7,851 bases of DNA from an uncultured bacterium (GCA_948742005.1 CAPYQR010000018.1:1-7851), one strand, 5' to 3'. Numbered from the stretch's first letter, positions 1 through 3,877 are shown. Notes: generated by a model not told the origin, from the letters alone. Made by a program: numbers and translations.

Positions 1-28
1 AATTAAGAACGGATTTGATTCAAACAAT

Positions 29-676
29 TCAATTTGAAAATGAAGCACAGCAACAAATTTCAGGATTTTTCCCCTTAACAATTTCAATAATCTTTTTAAT
101 ATCCTCGATTTTCAACGGTTTTCTTGAACTATAGCCGCGCGAACGCTGGATTAAGACCATTTTTGTATCAGGCAGAAGATATTTTTCAATATTTTCAAAA
201 TCAACTTCCAGCTCATTCTTCAAAGGAATTTCACTATATTTAACCCCATGACCCATTAAGCTTGAATCAAAATCCTCGCACCCCTCGCGCGAACCGATTA
301 TCTGCTGCATGGTATCATAAGGTTCACCTGCAATTGAAACCAATCTGTCACCATGGCGCAAAACCCCGAACAAAGCACAAGCAATAGTATGCGACCCTGA
401 AACAAAATGCGGCCGAACAATTGCCGCTTCGGCACAAAAAACATCCGCATAAACCTTATCCAAAGCCTCGCGCCCAATGTCATCGTGCCCGTAACCTGTT
501 ACTGTATAAAAATGCTCCTCACCGATTTTATTCTTACGAAAAGCATCCAAAACTTTTTTCTGATTAAATTCCGCAATTTCATCAATCAAAGAAAAAATGC
601 CCAAAACTTCCCTCTGTGCATTTTCAACAATATCAAAAGCTTTTAATTTAATTTCATCTTTTATCAAACTTTGCAT
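29..676 (-). pseudogene. Methionine gamma-lyase family protein (YnbB-like), truncated N-terminal half
   Basis: This is the N-terminal half of the PLP-dependent Met_gamma_lyase/'aluminium resistance' family, a cytoplasmic fold-type I enzyme family whose physiological substrate is poorly defined. Family hallmarks are visible: TGYGHDDIGR at residues 60-69, VRPHFVSGSH at 87-96, GDRLVSIAGEPYDT at 109-122 and QRSRGYS at 177-183. Full-length members have about 400 residues; this one stops at 215. Homology holds up to NPEI (204-207). There the family normally continues with an FVDNCYGEF-type motif and, later, the PLP-binding lysine, but here it changes to CCCASFSN and a TGA. Neither of the other two minus-strand frames restores the motif between positions 1 and 50, so this is not a simple one-base frameshift. 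A deletion, insertion or assembly breakpoint near position 48 is more likely. The start is supported by AAGGA (683-687) 6 nt upstream. The enzyme should be inactive because the cofactor lysine is missing. Family assignment is confident; pseudogene status is an inference. Confidence 0.8.
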
Positions 677-764
677 ACAAATTCCTTAAAAAATATTCTC
701 CTATTACAAGAATACACCAAAAATCAAAGGCTTAACCATTTTTAATAATAAATTTTATCATGTC

Positions 765-792
765 TTGAATTTTGCAATAAATAGGGTATAAT
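765..792 (+). promoter_or_regulatory. Putative sigma70-type promoter of the antisense RNA
   Basis: TTGAAT (765-770), a 16-nt spacer and a perfect TATAAT (787-792) predict a transcription start near 797-800. No credible protein-coding gene follows on the plus strand. The predicted start falls exactly at the base of a long imperfect hairpin (797-856), which supports a small-RNA transcript. Confidence 0.6.
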
Positions 793-796
793 AAAT

Positions 797-856
797 ATAG
801 GGTGAAGCCCCCGATAAGGCGGTTAATCTCATCGAGGACTTCTCTTAGTACCCTAT
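797..856 (-). terminator. Hairpin possibly ending the small-peptide mRNA
   Basis: The same imperfect hairpin, read on the minus strand, lies directly after the peptide stop codon (853-855) and is followed by the U-rich stretch ATTTATTAT. It could terminate the peptide mRNA, giving a transcript of about 220 nt. The U-tract is interrupted, so termination may be partial. A structure shared by both convergent RNAs resembles the bidirectional terminator of par-type type I systems. Confidence 0.4.
843..851 (+). repeat. Direct repeat copy 1 (TCTTAGTAC), inside the antisense RNA
   Basis: TCTTAGTAC is repeated exactly at 951-959. This copy lies in the plus-strand RNA, mostly in a bulge of its predicted 5' hairpin, so it should be available for pairing in trans. 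Confidence 0.6.
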
Positions 857-924
857 GAATTCAAATTTAATGCTACTATGAATAGCGTTGCTACGATTAG
901 TAGCATTATTATTTTGTCAATCAT
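853..924 (-). CDS. 23-residue hydrophobic peptide, candidate type I toxin
   Basis: This very short ORF starts at ATG 924 and ends at TAG 855-853. The peptide begins MIDKII, runs as a nearly uninterrupted hydrophobic stretch (Leu, Ile, Val, Ala, Phe) to about residue 19 and ends NLNS. That is enough for one membrane-spanning helix, as in Ibs-, TisB- or Fst-type toxins, though it matches none by sequence. The evidence for translation is a strong Shine-Dalgarno AAAGGAG (935-941) 10 nt upstream, much better than those of its neighbours. A consensus-like promoter at 1017-1046 gives a leader of about 86 nt that opens with a GAAA-loop hairpin. Convergent antisense transcription and the shared 9-nt direct repeat complete a par/Fst-like layout. 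The membrane-active toxin role is inferred from length, hydrophobicity and architecture. The main alternative is a non-toxic small membrane peptide. Confidence 0.6.
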   Translation of the reverse strand: MIDKIIMLLIVATLFIVALNLNS

Positions 925-950
925 AGTTTTAACTCTCCTTTCCAGCCAAT

Positions 951-959
951 TCTTAGTAC
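951..959 (+). repeat. Direct repeat copy 2 (TCTTAGTAC), in the peptide mRNA leader
   Basis: This copy lies in the minus-strand 5' leader, where the mRNA reads GTACTAAGA, 9 nt upstream of the Shine-Dalgarno (935-941). It sits in the loop of a potential 5-bp hairpin, CCAGC (969-973) with GCTGG (942-946). Pairing with copy 1 in the antisense RNA would cover the approach to the ribosome binding site. Confidence 0.6.
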
Positions 960-992
960 ATTGTCTGTGCTGGCGGATGAGTTGTACACCCT

Positions 993-1010
993 GCAAGTTT
1001 TTCAACCTGC
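993..1010 (-). other. 5'-terminal stem-loop of the peptide mRNA (GAAA tetraloop)
   Basis: At the predicted 5' end of the minus-strand transcript, GCAGGTT (1010-1004) pairs with AACTTGC (999-993), with one G-U wobble, around a GAAA loop (1003-1000). Several type I toxin mRNAs carry 5'-terminal stems that stabilise the RNA or delay translation. A similar role here is an inference. Confidence 0.5.
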
Positions 1011-1016
1011 ATTTTT

Positions 1017-1046
1017 ATTATATCAAAATCCTTCAAACTCCGTCAA
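1017..1046 (-). promoter_or_regulatory. Putative promoter of the 23-residue peptide mRNA
   Basis: On the minus strand, TTGACG (1046-1041), an 18-nt spacer and a perfect TATAAT (1022-1017) predict a start near 1010. The -35 and spacer lie within the last codons of the upstream XRE gene, and that gene's TGA stop (1025-1023) directly abuts the -10 box. Confidence 0.65.
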
Positions 1047-1238
1047 AAATTCAGCAGGAGTTTTATTAAAACCTTTTGCAATTTTTTCTAAAACATTTAA
1101 TTTTATATTCTGTTTCAAATTCTCAATTCTTGATAAAATCGCAGGGTCAATATCATTATTAATTGCAAAAGTATTCAGTGATATTTTGCTTGCTTCACGC
1201 TTAATTTTAATATATTTTCCTAATTCACTGTAGCGCAT
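1023..1238 (-). CDS. Small XRE/Cro-C1-type HTH protein, 71 aa
   Basis: This single-domain helix-turn-helix protein of the Cro/C1 (XRE) class is a probable DNA-binding repressor. The fold spans about residues 6-66: LGKYIKIKRE (helix 1), ISLNTFAIN (helix 2), DPAILSRIE (recognition helix) and a C-terminal ...FNKTPAEFL segment. The sequence is divergent, since the usual LTQ..LA at the start of helix 2 is ISLNTFA, but the spacing is canonical. Its ATG follows the TAA of the upstream XRE gene with no gap (TAAATG) and has no Shine-Dalgarno, so translation is probably coupled. Its 3' end contains the promoter for the 23-residue peptide mRNA. DNA target unknown; role as a regulator of its own cluster or of the peptide locus is speculation. 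The reverse-strand reading frames over it are shadows. Confidence 0.8.
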   Translation of the reverse strand: MRYSELGKYIKIKREASKISLNTFAINNDIDPAILSRIENLKQNIKLNVLEKIAKGFNKTPAEFLTEFEGF

Positions 1239-1577
1239 TTAATTCTTATCTTCTTCATTAATAAGCATAATAATTTTCAACGCCATTATTTTTTTATCTA
1301 TAGGAAGTTTTGAATAGTAATCAAAGGCAATTTTTTTAACCATTTCAACATCTTGATAATAATCAATGTCGAAGATGTCGTTAGGTTGGACGTTAAATTT
1401 TTTAATTATATTAATTAATGTCGGCATTGAGGGATATGATTTACCGTTTTCTATATTGCTTAAATTGGCAGCTTCCAAGTTTATCTGTGCGCAAAAATTC
1501 TCTTGAGTTAAATTTAATGACCGTCTTATGCTTTTAATCTTTTCACCTAATGCTTTTTTGTATTCATCATCATTCAT
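1239..1577 (-). CDS. XRE/Cro-C1-type HTH protein with helical C-terminal tail, 112 aa
   Basis: This is a Cro/C1-type DNA-binding protein. From the chosen ATG the HTH domain covers about residues 10-70: LGEKIKSIRR, LTQENFCAQ, LEAANLSNIENG and FNVQPNDIF. A tail of about 42 residues follows, with an amphipathic segment (KKIAFDYYSKLPIDKKIMAL) that probably serves oligomerisation. An in-frame TTG at 1601 would add 8 residues, but a perfect -10 box (1584-1589) lies inside that extension, so ATG 1577 is preferred. The predicted transcription start would then be at or next to this ATG, and there is no Shine-Dalgarno, so the mRNA is probably leaderless. The stop abuts the start of the next XRE gene, forming a two-gene operon read toward the small-peptide locus. 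Regulatory targets unknown. Confidence 0.85.
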   Translation of the reverse strand: MNDDEYKKALGEKIKSIRRSLNLTQENFCAQINLEAANLSNIENGKSYPSMPTLINIIKKFNVQPNDIFDIDYYQDVEMVKKIAFDYYSKLPIDKKIMALKIIMLINEEDKN

Positions 1578-1583
1578 TTGTAA

Positions 1584-1612
1584 ATTATAGCAAAAATTCA
1601 AACTATATACAA
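1584..1612 (-). promoter_or_regulatory. Promoter giving a predicted leaderless XRE mRNA
   Basis: On the minus strand, TTGTAT (1612-1607), a 17-nt spacer and a perfect TATAAT (1589-1584) are followed by 6 nt and then ATG at 1577. The expected transcription start therefore coincides with the start codon. The -35 match is weak (3 of 6). Confidence 0.55.
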
Positions 1613-1620
1613 AAAATCAA

Positions 1621-1637
1621 AATTTAATAATTAAATT
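1621..1637. promoter_or_regulatory. 17-bp perfect AT-rich palindrome, candidate operator
   Basis: AATTTAAT (1621-1628) and ATTAAATT (1630-1637) are exact reverse complements around a single A. The dyad lies between two divergent XRE genes, starting 9 bp upstream of the leftward -35 and ending 5 bp before a rightward TATAAT (1643-1648). A symmetric site is what a dimeric Cro/C1 repressor would bind. Its AT-only composition lowers its significance. Confidence 0.35.
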
Positions 1638-1706
1638 CATATTATAATCTATATTTTTCGGTAATAATCTATTCACAATGTTTTGCAAATATGAAAAAAT
1701 CTAAGA

Positions 1707-1931
1707 ATGGATAAAAATAATAAATTATTTATAAAAAAATTAATAGCAAAGAAAATAAAGAACGCAAGACTTGAGAAAAAATTATCTCAAGAGGATTTAG
1801 CAAGATTAAGCGGATTAAGTGTTAATTGTATAAGTAATTTAGAAAATGCAAAACAAAATTCTCGTATTAAAAGCATTGATTTGATTGCATCCGCATTAAA
1901 TATTCCCTTGATTGATTTTTTCAAAGAATAA
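1707..1931 (+). CDS. Small XRE/Cro-C1-type HTH protein, 74 aa
   Basis: This is essentially a lone Cro/C1 DNA-binding domain. Residues 13-72 carry IAKKIKNARLEKK (helix 1), LSQEDLARLSG (helix 2), SVNCISNLENA (recognition helix) and ALNIPLIDFF (helices 4-5). The protein ends directly after the domain, so there is no ligand-binding or oligomerisation tail. Lys-rich N-terminus (MDKNNKLFIKKLIAKK). No Shine-Dalgarno is visible upstream of the ATG; a TATAAT at 1643-1648 could serve as the -10 of a promoter with a leader of about 50 nt. It is divergent from the 1577 gene, sharing the intergenic palindrome at 1621-1637, and convergent with the 2271 gene, with only 13 bp between stops. Among the clearest XRE domains here. 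Target unknown. Confidence 0.9.
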   Translation: MDKNNKLFIKKLIAKKIKNARLEKKLSQEDLARLSGLSVNCISNLENAKQNSRIKSIDLIASALNIPLIDFFKE

Positions 1932-1944
1932 AATAAAATCGGTT

Positions 1945-2271
1945 TCATTTCAGGCTTAAAATAAACTCGATTAATTTATCTTGTGATTCGTCGGATAAAG
2001 TTTTTATACATTCTGATAATTCTTTATTTTGGGTATTATTTTCTTTTTCAAAGTTTACAAAATTAAGAAAATAGTTTGGTTCGATTTTTAAAATTTCTAC
2101 TATTGAGCAAAAATTTTTAAAAGACGGAAAGCTAAGTCCTCTCTCAATTTTACTTAAATTTGTCGGGTCAATGCCGACAAGAGCGCTCATTTTTTCTTGC
2201 GTCAAGCCTTTTTTCTCTCTTTGTTTTTTAATCAGACTGCCAATAATTATTTTTTTCGCTTTTTCATTCAT
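1945..2271 (-). CDS. XRE/Cro-C1-type HTH protein with helical C-terminal tail, 108 aa
   Basis: This is a Cro/C1-type regulator. The HTH domain spans about residues 9-68: IGSLIKKQREKKG, LTQEKMSALVG, DPTNLSKIERG and LKIEPNYFL. An acidic and Asn-rich linker (NFEKENNTQNKE) leads into a terminal amphipathic helix pair (LSECIKTLSDESQDKLIEFI), the usual tail of dimerising XRE repressors. It starts 20 nt after the stop of the 70-aa XRE gene on the same strand and probably shares its transcript. No Shine-Dalgarno precedes the ATG. A TATAAA lies 8 nt upstream of the ATG (TATAAATTTAATTT-ATG), so a secondary near-leaderless start is possible. It converges with the 74-aa gene. DNA target unknown. Confidence 0.9.
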   Translation of the reverse strand: MNEKAKKIIIGSLIKKQREKKGLTQEKMSALVGIDPTNLSKIERGLSFPSFKNFCSIVEILKIEPNYFLNFVNFEKENNTQNKELSECIKTLSDESQDKLIEFILSLK

Positions 2272-2291
2272 AAATTAAATTTATAACTATA

Positions 2292-2504
2292 TTATTCAAA
2301 ATCAAATAAATCTTTAACTTTAACCCCGAGATTATCGGCAATAACTTTTAATTTACTAACCGTAATATCGCTCAACGCCTTTTCAATCAAACTCACCATA
2401 GAGCGCGAAATTCCGTTATATCCGATGTCATCTTGAGTCAAGCCCTTTTCTTCTCTATGAGCTTTAATATTATTTCCTAAAAGAATTAAATATTCTTTGT
2501 TCAT
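2292..2504 (-). CDS. Small XRE/Cro-C1-type HTH protein, 70 aa
   Basis: This single-domain Cro/C1-type protein carries LGNNIKAHREEKG (helix 1), LTQDDIGYNG (helix 2), SRSMVSLIEKA (recognition helix) and NLGVKVKDLFDF (end of domain). The segment after helix 2 (YNGISRSM) and the DITVSKL stretch in place of a P-S-x-x-T-L pattern make it one of the more divergent members of the cluster, but the overall spacing is intact. The protein ends at the domain, with no tail. TATACT lies 6 nt before the ATG and there is no Shine-Dalgarno, suggesting a leaderless mRNA. It is first in a probable operon with the 108-aa gene and is divergent from the 116-aa gene across a repeat-bearing intergenic region of 112 bp. 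Its target is unknown. Confidence 0.85.
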   Translation of the reverse strand: MNKEYLILLGNNIKAHREEKGLTQDDIGYNGISRSMVSLIEKALSDITVSKLKVIADNLGVKVKDLFDFE

Positions 2505-2510
2505 GAATTT

Positions 2511-2516
2511 AGTATA
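2511..2516 (-). promoter_or_regulatory. -10-like box (TATACT) 6 nt before the start codon
   Basis: On the minus strand TATACT is followed by AAATTC and then ATG at 2504. This gives the same 6-nt spacing as at the 1577 and 2617 genes. No good -35 is visible 16-18 nt upstream (around 2534-2539), so activation or a non-canonical element would be needed. Confidence 0.4.
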
Positions 2517-2545
2517 ACATAATAATAAATAGTTATTTTTACCAG

Positions 2546-2583
2546 ACTAGTTAGCCTATATTTTAAAGTATAGTTAGTGCATA
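2546..2583. promoter_or_regulatory. Tandem repeat and overlapping palindrome, candidate XRE operator
   Basis: Two direct repeats of the form TAGTTAG-N3-ATA lie at 2548-2560 and 2571-2583, offset by 23 bp (about two helical turns). Between and overlapping them, 2556-2573 is an 18-bp dyad, CTATATTTT with AAAGTATAG, matching at 8 of 9 arm positions. ACTAGT occurs at 2546-2551 and again at 2603-2608. The block is centred between the divergent starts at 2504 and 2617, next to both expected -35 positions, as for operators of a divergent repressor pair. Confidence 0.45.
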
Positions 2584-2604
2584 GAATTATAAATACATAT
2601 AAAC

Positions 2605-2610
2605 TAGTAT
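2605..2610 (+). promoter_or_regulatory. Weak -10-like box (TAGTAT) 6 nt before the start codon
   Basis: TAGTAT matches the consensus at 4 of 6 positions. It is followed by TATTTT and ATG 2617, repeating the spacing seen at two other XRE starts. TATTAT at 2608-2613 is a better match but would place the start inside the codon. No Shine-Dalgarno is present. Confidence 0.3.
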
Positions 2611-2616
2611 TATTTT

Positions 2617-2967
2617 ATGAATAATTACACGAGTAAAAATGTAAAAAATAAAATTGGCAAATTAATTGCAAATAAAAGAAATTCGCTAAACATTTCACAA
2701 GAATTTTTATCCGAAAAAACAGGAATTCACGAAAGAACATTAAGTAAATTAGAAAATGGTCATTCCTTTTTTTCGGCTGAAACATTGTGCAAATTGTGTA
2801 ATTTTTTTAATGTCCCTCCTAAGACTTTTTTTGAAATAGAAGAAACAAAAAGCATTAATGAAGAAAAATTAAATGCCATAATTGAAAAATTACGCCAGGG
2901 TAGAAATGAGAAAATTGATCTTTATTTTAATATTATAAATTTAATTGATACAAGATATGACAGATGA
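2617..2967 (+). CDS. XRE/Cro-C1-type HTH protein with helical C-terminal tail, 116 aa
   Basis: This is a Cro/C1-type DNA-binding protein. The HTH spans about residues 12-72: IGKLIANKRNSLN, ISQEFLSEKTG, HERTLSKLENG, SAETLCKLCNFF and NVPPKTFFEI. The tail begins with an acidic linker (EETKSINEEK) and continues as LNAIIEKLRQGRNEKIDLYF, a probable amphipathic oligomerisation helix. The stop (TGA 2965-2967) lies 11 nt inside the next XRE gene, which starts at ATG 2957, so the two are translationally coupled. No Shine-Dalgarno precedes this gene, and a -10-like box lies 6 nt before its ATG. It diverges from the 70-aa gene over the tandem-repeat region. It probably represses its own divergent promoters, but that is inferred from arrangement only. 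Confidence 0.9.
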   Translation: MNNYTSKNVKNKIGKLIANKRNSLNISQEFLSEKTGIHERTLSKLENGHSFFSAETLCKLCNFFNVPPKTFFEIEETKSINEEKLNAIIEKLRQGRNEKIDLYFNIINLIDTRYDR

Positions 2968-3316
2968 TGAAACTTTAAAATATTATAAGAAAAAAATAGG
3001 ACTTAATATTGCAAAATACAGAAAAATAAAGAAACTTTCTCAAAAGCAACTTGCAACATCTGCAGGGATTTCACCGCAAACACTTTCTTGTATTGAAATA
3101 GGTATAAATAATCCGTCTTTTAATGTTTTGATAAAAATAGCACATACGCTTGAAATTCCAATAGCTTATCTTTTTACATTTGATGAGAAGATTTACAATA
3201 TTGATGATAAAGAATTATTGTTTCTGGCTGTTGAGGCATTTAAAAATATAAATTATTCAAATAGAAAGATTGCTTTTAAGTTAATTAACTGTTTCAAAAA
3301 AGAAATAAATGAGTAA
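2957..3316 (+). CDS. XRE/Cro-C1-type HTH protein with helical C-terminal tail, 119 aa
   Basis: This is a Cro/C1-type regulator. From the ATG the HTH spans about residues 14-72: IGLNIAKYRKIKK, LSQKQLATSAG, SPQTLSCIEIG, PSFNVLIKIAHTL and EIPIAYLF. The tail (DEKIYNIDDKELLFLAVEAF and KNINYSNRKIAFKLINCFKK) resembles that of the 112-aa protein in layout, with an AF...R/DKKIA.K.I pattern, so the two may be related by duplication. ATG 2957 overlaps the previous stop by 11 nt and is preferred; an in-frame TTG at 2945 would add four residues. There is no Shine-Dalgarno, so expression probably depends on coupling to the upstream gene. It converges on the 117-aa gene with 15 bp between stops and no evident terminator hairpin. 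Target unknown. Confidence 0.9.
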   Translation: MTDDETLKYYKKKIGLNIAKYRKIKKLSQKQLATSAGISPQTLSCIEIGINNPSFNVLIKIAHTLEIPIAYLFTFDEKIYNIDDKELLFLAVEAFKNINYSNRKIAFKLINCFKKEINE

Positions 3317-3331
3317 ATTTTTATGTTATTA

Positions 3332-3685
3332 TTACCTTTTATTTTCTTTATTATAAAGTTTGTTTATTGATTTTGCTTGATTGACCATATATTGAAGCAA
3401 AGTACTGTCGAAATTTTTAACCAATTTTCCAAGCTCTAGCTTTAGCTCGTTATTTGATTTTTCCAGAGAATACGAATTTTTAAAATCAAATAAGTCAATA
3501 TAATCAATATCTAAAATTTTTACAAATTGCTTTATTGCTTTGAGTGATGGAGTTCTTTTTCCTGTCTCAATTAGTGCAATGGTTGTATGATGCATATTGC
3601 ATTTTTCTGCAAATTCTTGTTGTGTTAAGCGTTTGCTCTCTCTGATTTCTTTTAACTTTTTTCCTAATAATTCACAAAGTTCCAT
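3332..3685 (-). CDS. XRE/Cro-C1-type HTH protein with helical C-terminal tail, 117 aa
   Basis: This is the best consensus match of the cluster. The Cro/C1 HTH at residues 7-67 carries LGKKLKEIRESKR, LTQQEFAEKCN, HHTTIALIETG, PSLKAIKQFVKIL and DIDYIDLFDF. The tail (SYSLEKSNNELKLELGKLVK and a second helix ending NKLYNKENKR) is predicted helical and rich in charged residues. This suggests a dimerising repressor. It is transcribed alone, divergent from the MerR-like gene across a dyad-rich gap of 192 bp, and convergent with the 119-aa gene. No Shine-Dalgarno is visible upstream of the ATG. It could be an autoregulator acting on the dyads at 3749-3818, but no binding evidence exists. It marks the right end of the XRE cluster. 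Confidence 0.9.
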   Translation of the reverse strand: MELCELLGKKLKEIRESKRLTQQEFAEKCNMHHTTIALIETGKRTPSLKAIKQFVKILDIDYIDLFDFKNSYSLEKSNNELKLELGKLVKNFDSTLLQYMVNQAKSINKLYNKENKR

Positions 3686-3748
3686 ATATTAAGATTAAAG
3701 CCAATTCATCGTTTATTCTATAGACTATTTTGATAACAATTTTATAAC

Positions 3749-3773
3749 CAAATAGGTTAATATTATCTATTTG
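3749..3773. repeat. Inverted repeat CAAATAG/CTATTTG, with a third copy at 3821-3827
   Basis: CAAATAG (3749-3755) and CTATTTG (3767-3773) form a 7-bp inverted repeat with an 11-nt spacer. CAAATAG occurs again at 3821-3827, just before the MerR-like gene's candidate -35. The three half-sites lie in the divergent region between an XRE gene and a MerR-like gene, consistent with an operator, though the region is very AT-rich. Confidence 0.4.
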
Positions 3774-3795
3774 TATGATTTTATCCAATAGAAAA

Positions 3796-3818
3796 TTATA
3801 TAAAATATTTTTATATAA
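3796..3818. promoter_or_regulatory. 23-bp perfect dyad, candidate operator or hairpin
   Basis: TTATATAAAA (3796-3805) and TTTTATATAA (3809-3818) are exact 10-bp reverse complements around a 3-nt TAT spacer. This is the longest perfect dyad noticed in the window. It lies about 11 bp upstream of the MerR-like gene's candidate -35. It may bind a regulator or ease strand opening; a transcribed hairpin is less likely because no U-tract follows. Confidence 0.4.
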
Positions 3819-3828
3819 AGCAAATAGT

Positions 3829-3856
3829 TTGAGTATATTTCAAAGAATATTAAATT
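3829..3856 (+). promoter_or_regulatory. Putative promoter of the MerR-like gene with embedded dyad
   Basis: TTGAGT (3829-3834), a 16-nt spacer and TAAATT (3851-3856) make a moderate promoter 22-49 nt before ATG 3878. The short inverted repeat TTTGA (3828-3832) and TCAAA (3840-3844) overlaps the -35, a suitable place for an autoregulatory operator. A weak GAG (3866-3868) lies 9 nt before the ATG. Confidence 0.4.
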
Positions 3857-3877
3857 AAAAGTACTGAGAAAATAATT

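Larger units (their letters stand above)
797..917 (+). ncRNA. Predicted antisense RNA (candidate type I antitoxin)
   Basis: This predicted RNA of about 120 nt begins at the promoter above and is complementary to the 3' half of the 23-residue ORF on the minus strand. Its 5' end can fold as ATAGGGT (797-803) with ACCCTAT (850-856), GAAG (804-807) with CTTC (839-842), CC (809-810) with GG (836-837) and CGAT (812-815) with ATCG (831-834). This leaves a 15-nt loop (816-830) and a 7-nt 3'-side bulge TCTTAGT (843-849). The loop holds GGCGG and the bulge most of TCTTAGTAC; both motifs recur at 972-976 and 951-959, so their complements lie in the peptide mRNA leader. A second hairpin, AATGCTACT (869-877) with AGTAGCATT (899-907), followed by ATTATTTT, could be the terminator. 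The ends and the function are inferred; no known RNA family was recognised. Confidence 0.55.

Noticed and set aside
298..646. Other open frames over the lyase-family fragment on both strands
   Set aside because: They overlap a frame with strong family motifs, lack ribosome binding sites and show no recognisable domain.
952..1011. Possible leader peptide (MQVEKLAG...) in the 5' leader of the small-peptide mRNA
   Set aside because: Its ATG lies at or before the predicted transcription start, has no ribosome binding site, and overlaps the 5' stem-loop.
677..1022. tRNA or known riboswitch in the gene-poor stretch
   Set aside because: No cloverleaf, T-loop motif or recognisable riboswitch core; the structure present is explained by the two convergent small transcripts.
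878..1069. Plus-strand 63-codon ORF with a hydrophobic N-terminus (MNSVATISSIIILS...)
   Set aside because: No ribosome binding site; its hydrophobic part mirrors the minus-strand 23-residue ORF, which has a strong Shine-Dalgarno and promoter. It then runs as noise into the antisense of the XRE gene.
1691..1714. Seven-codon ORF (MKKSKNG) overlapping the start of the 74-aa XRE gene
   Set aside because: No ribosome binding site and poly-A-like composition; expected by chance in such AT-rich DNA.
1023..3685. Prophage or CRISPR region
   Set aside because: No integrase, structural, lysis or cas gene and no regularly spaced repeats are present; only repressor-like proteins are seen.
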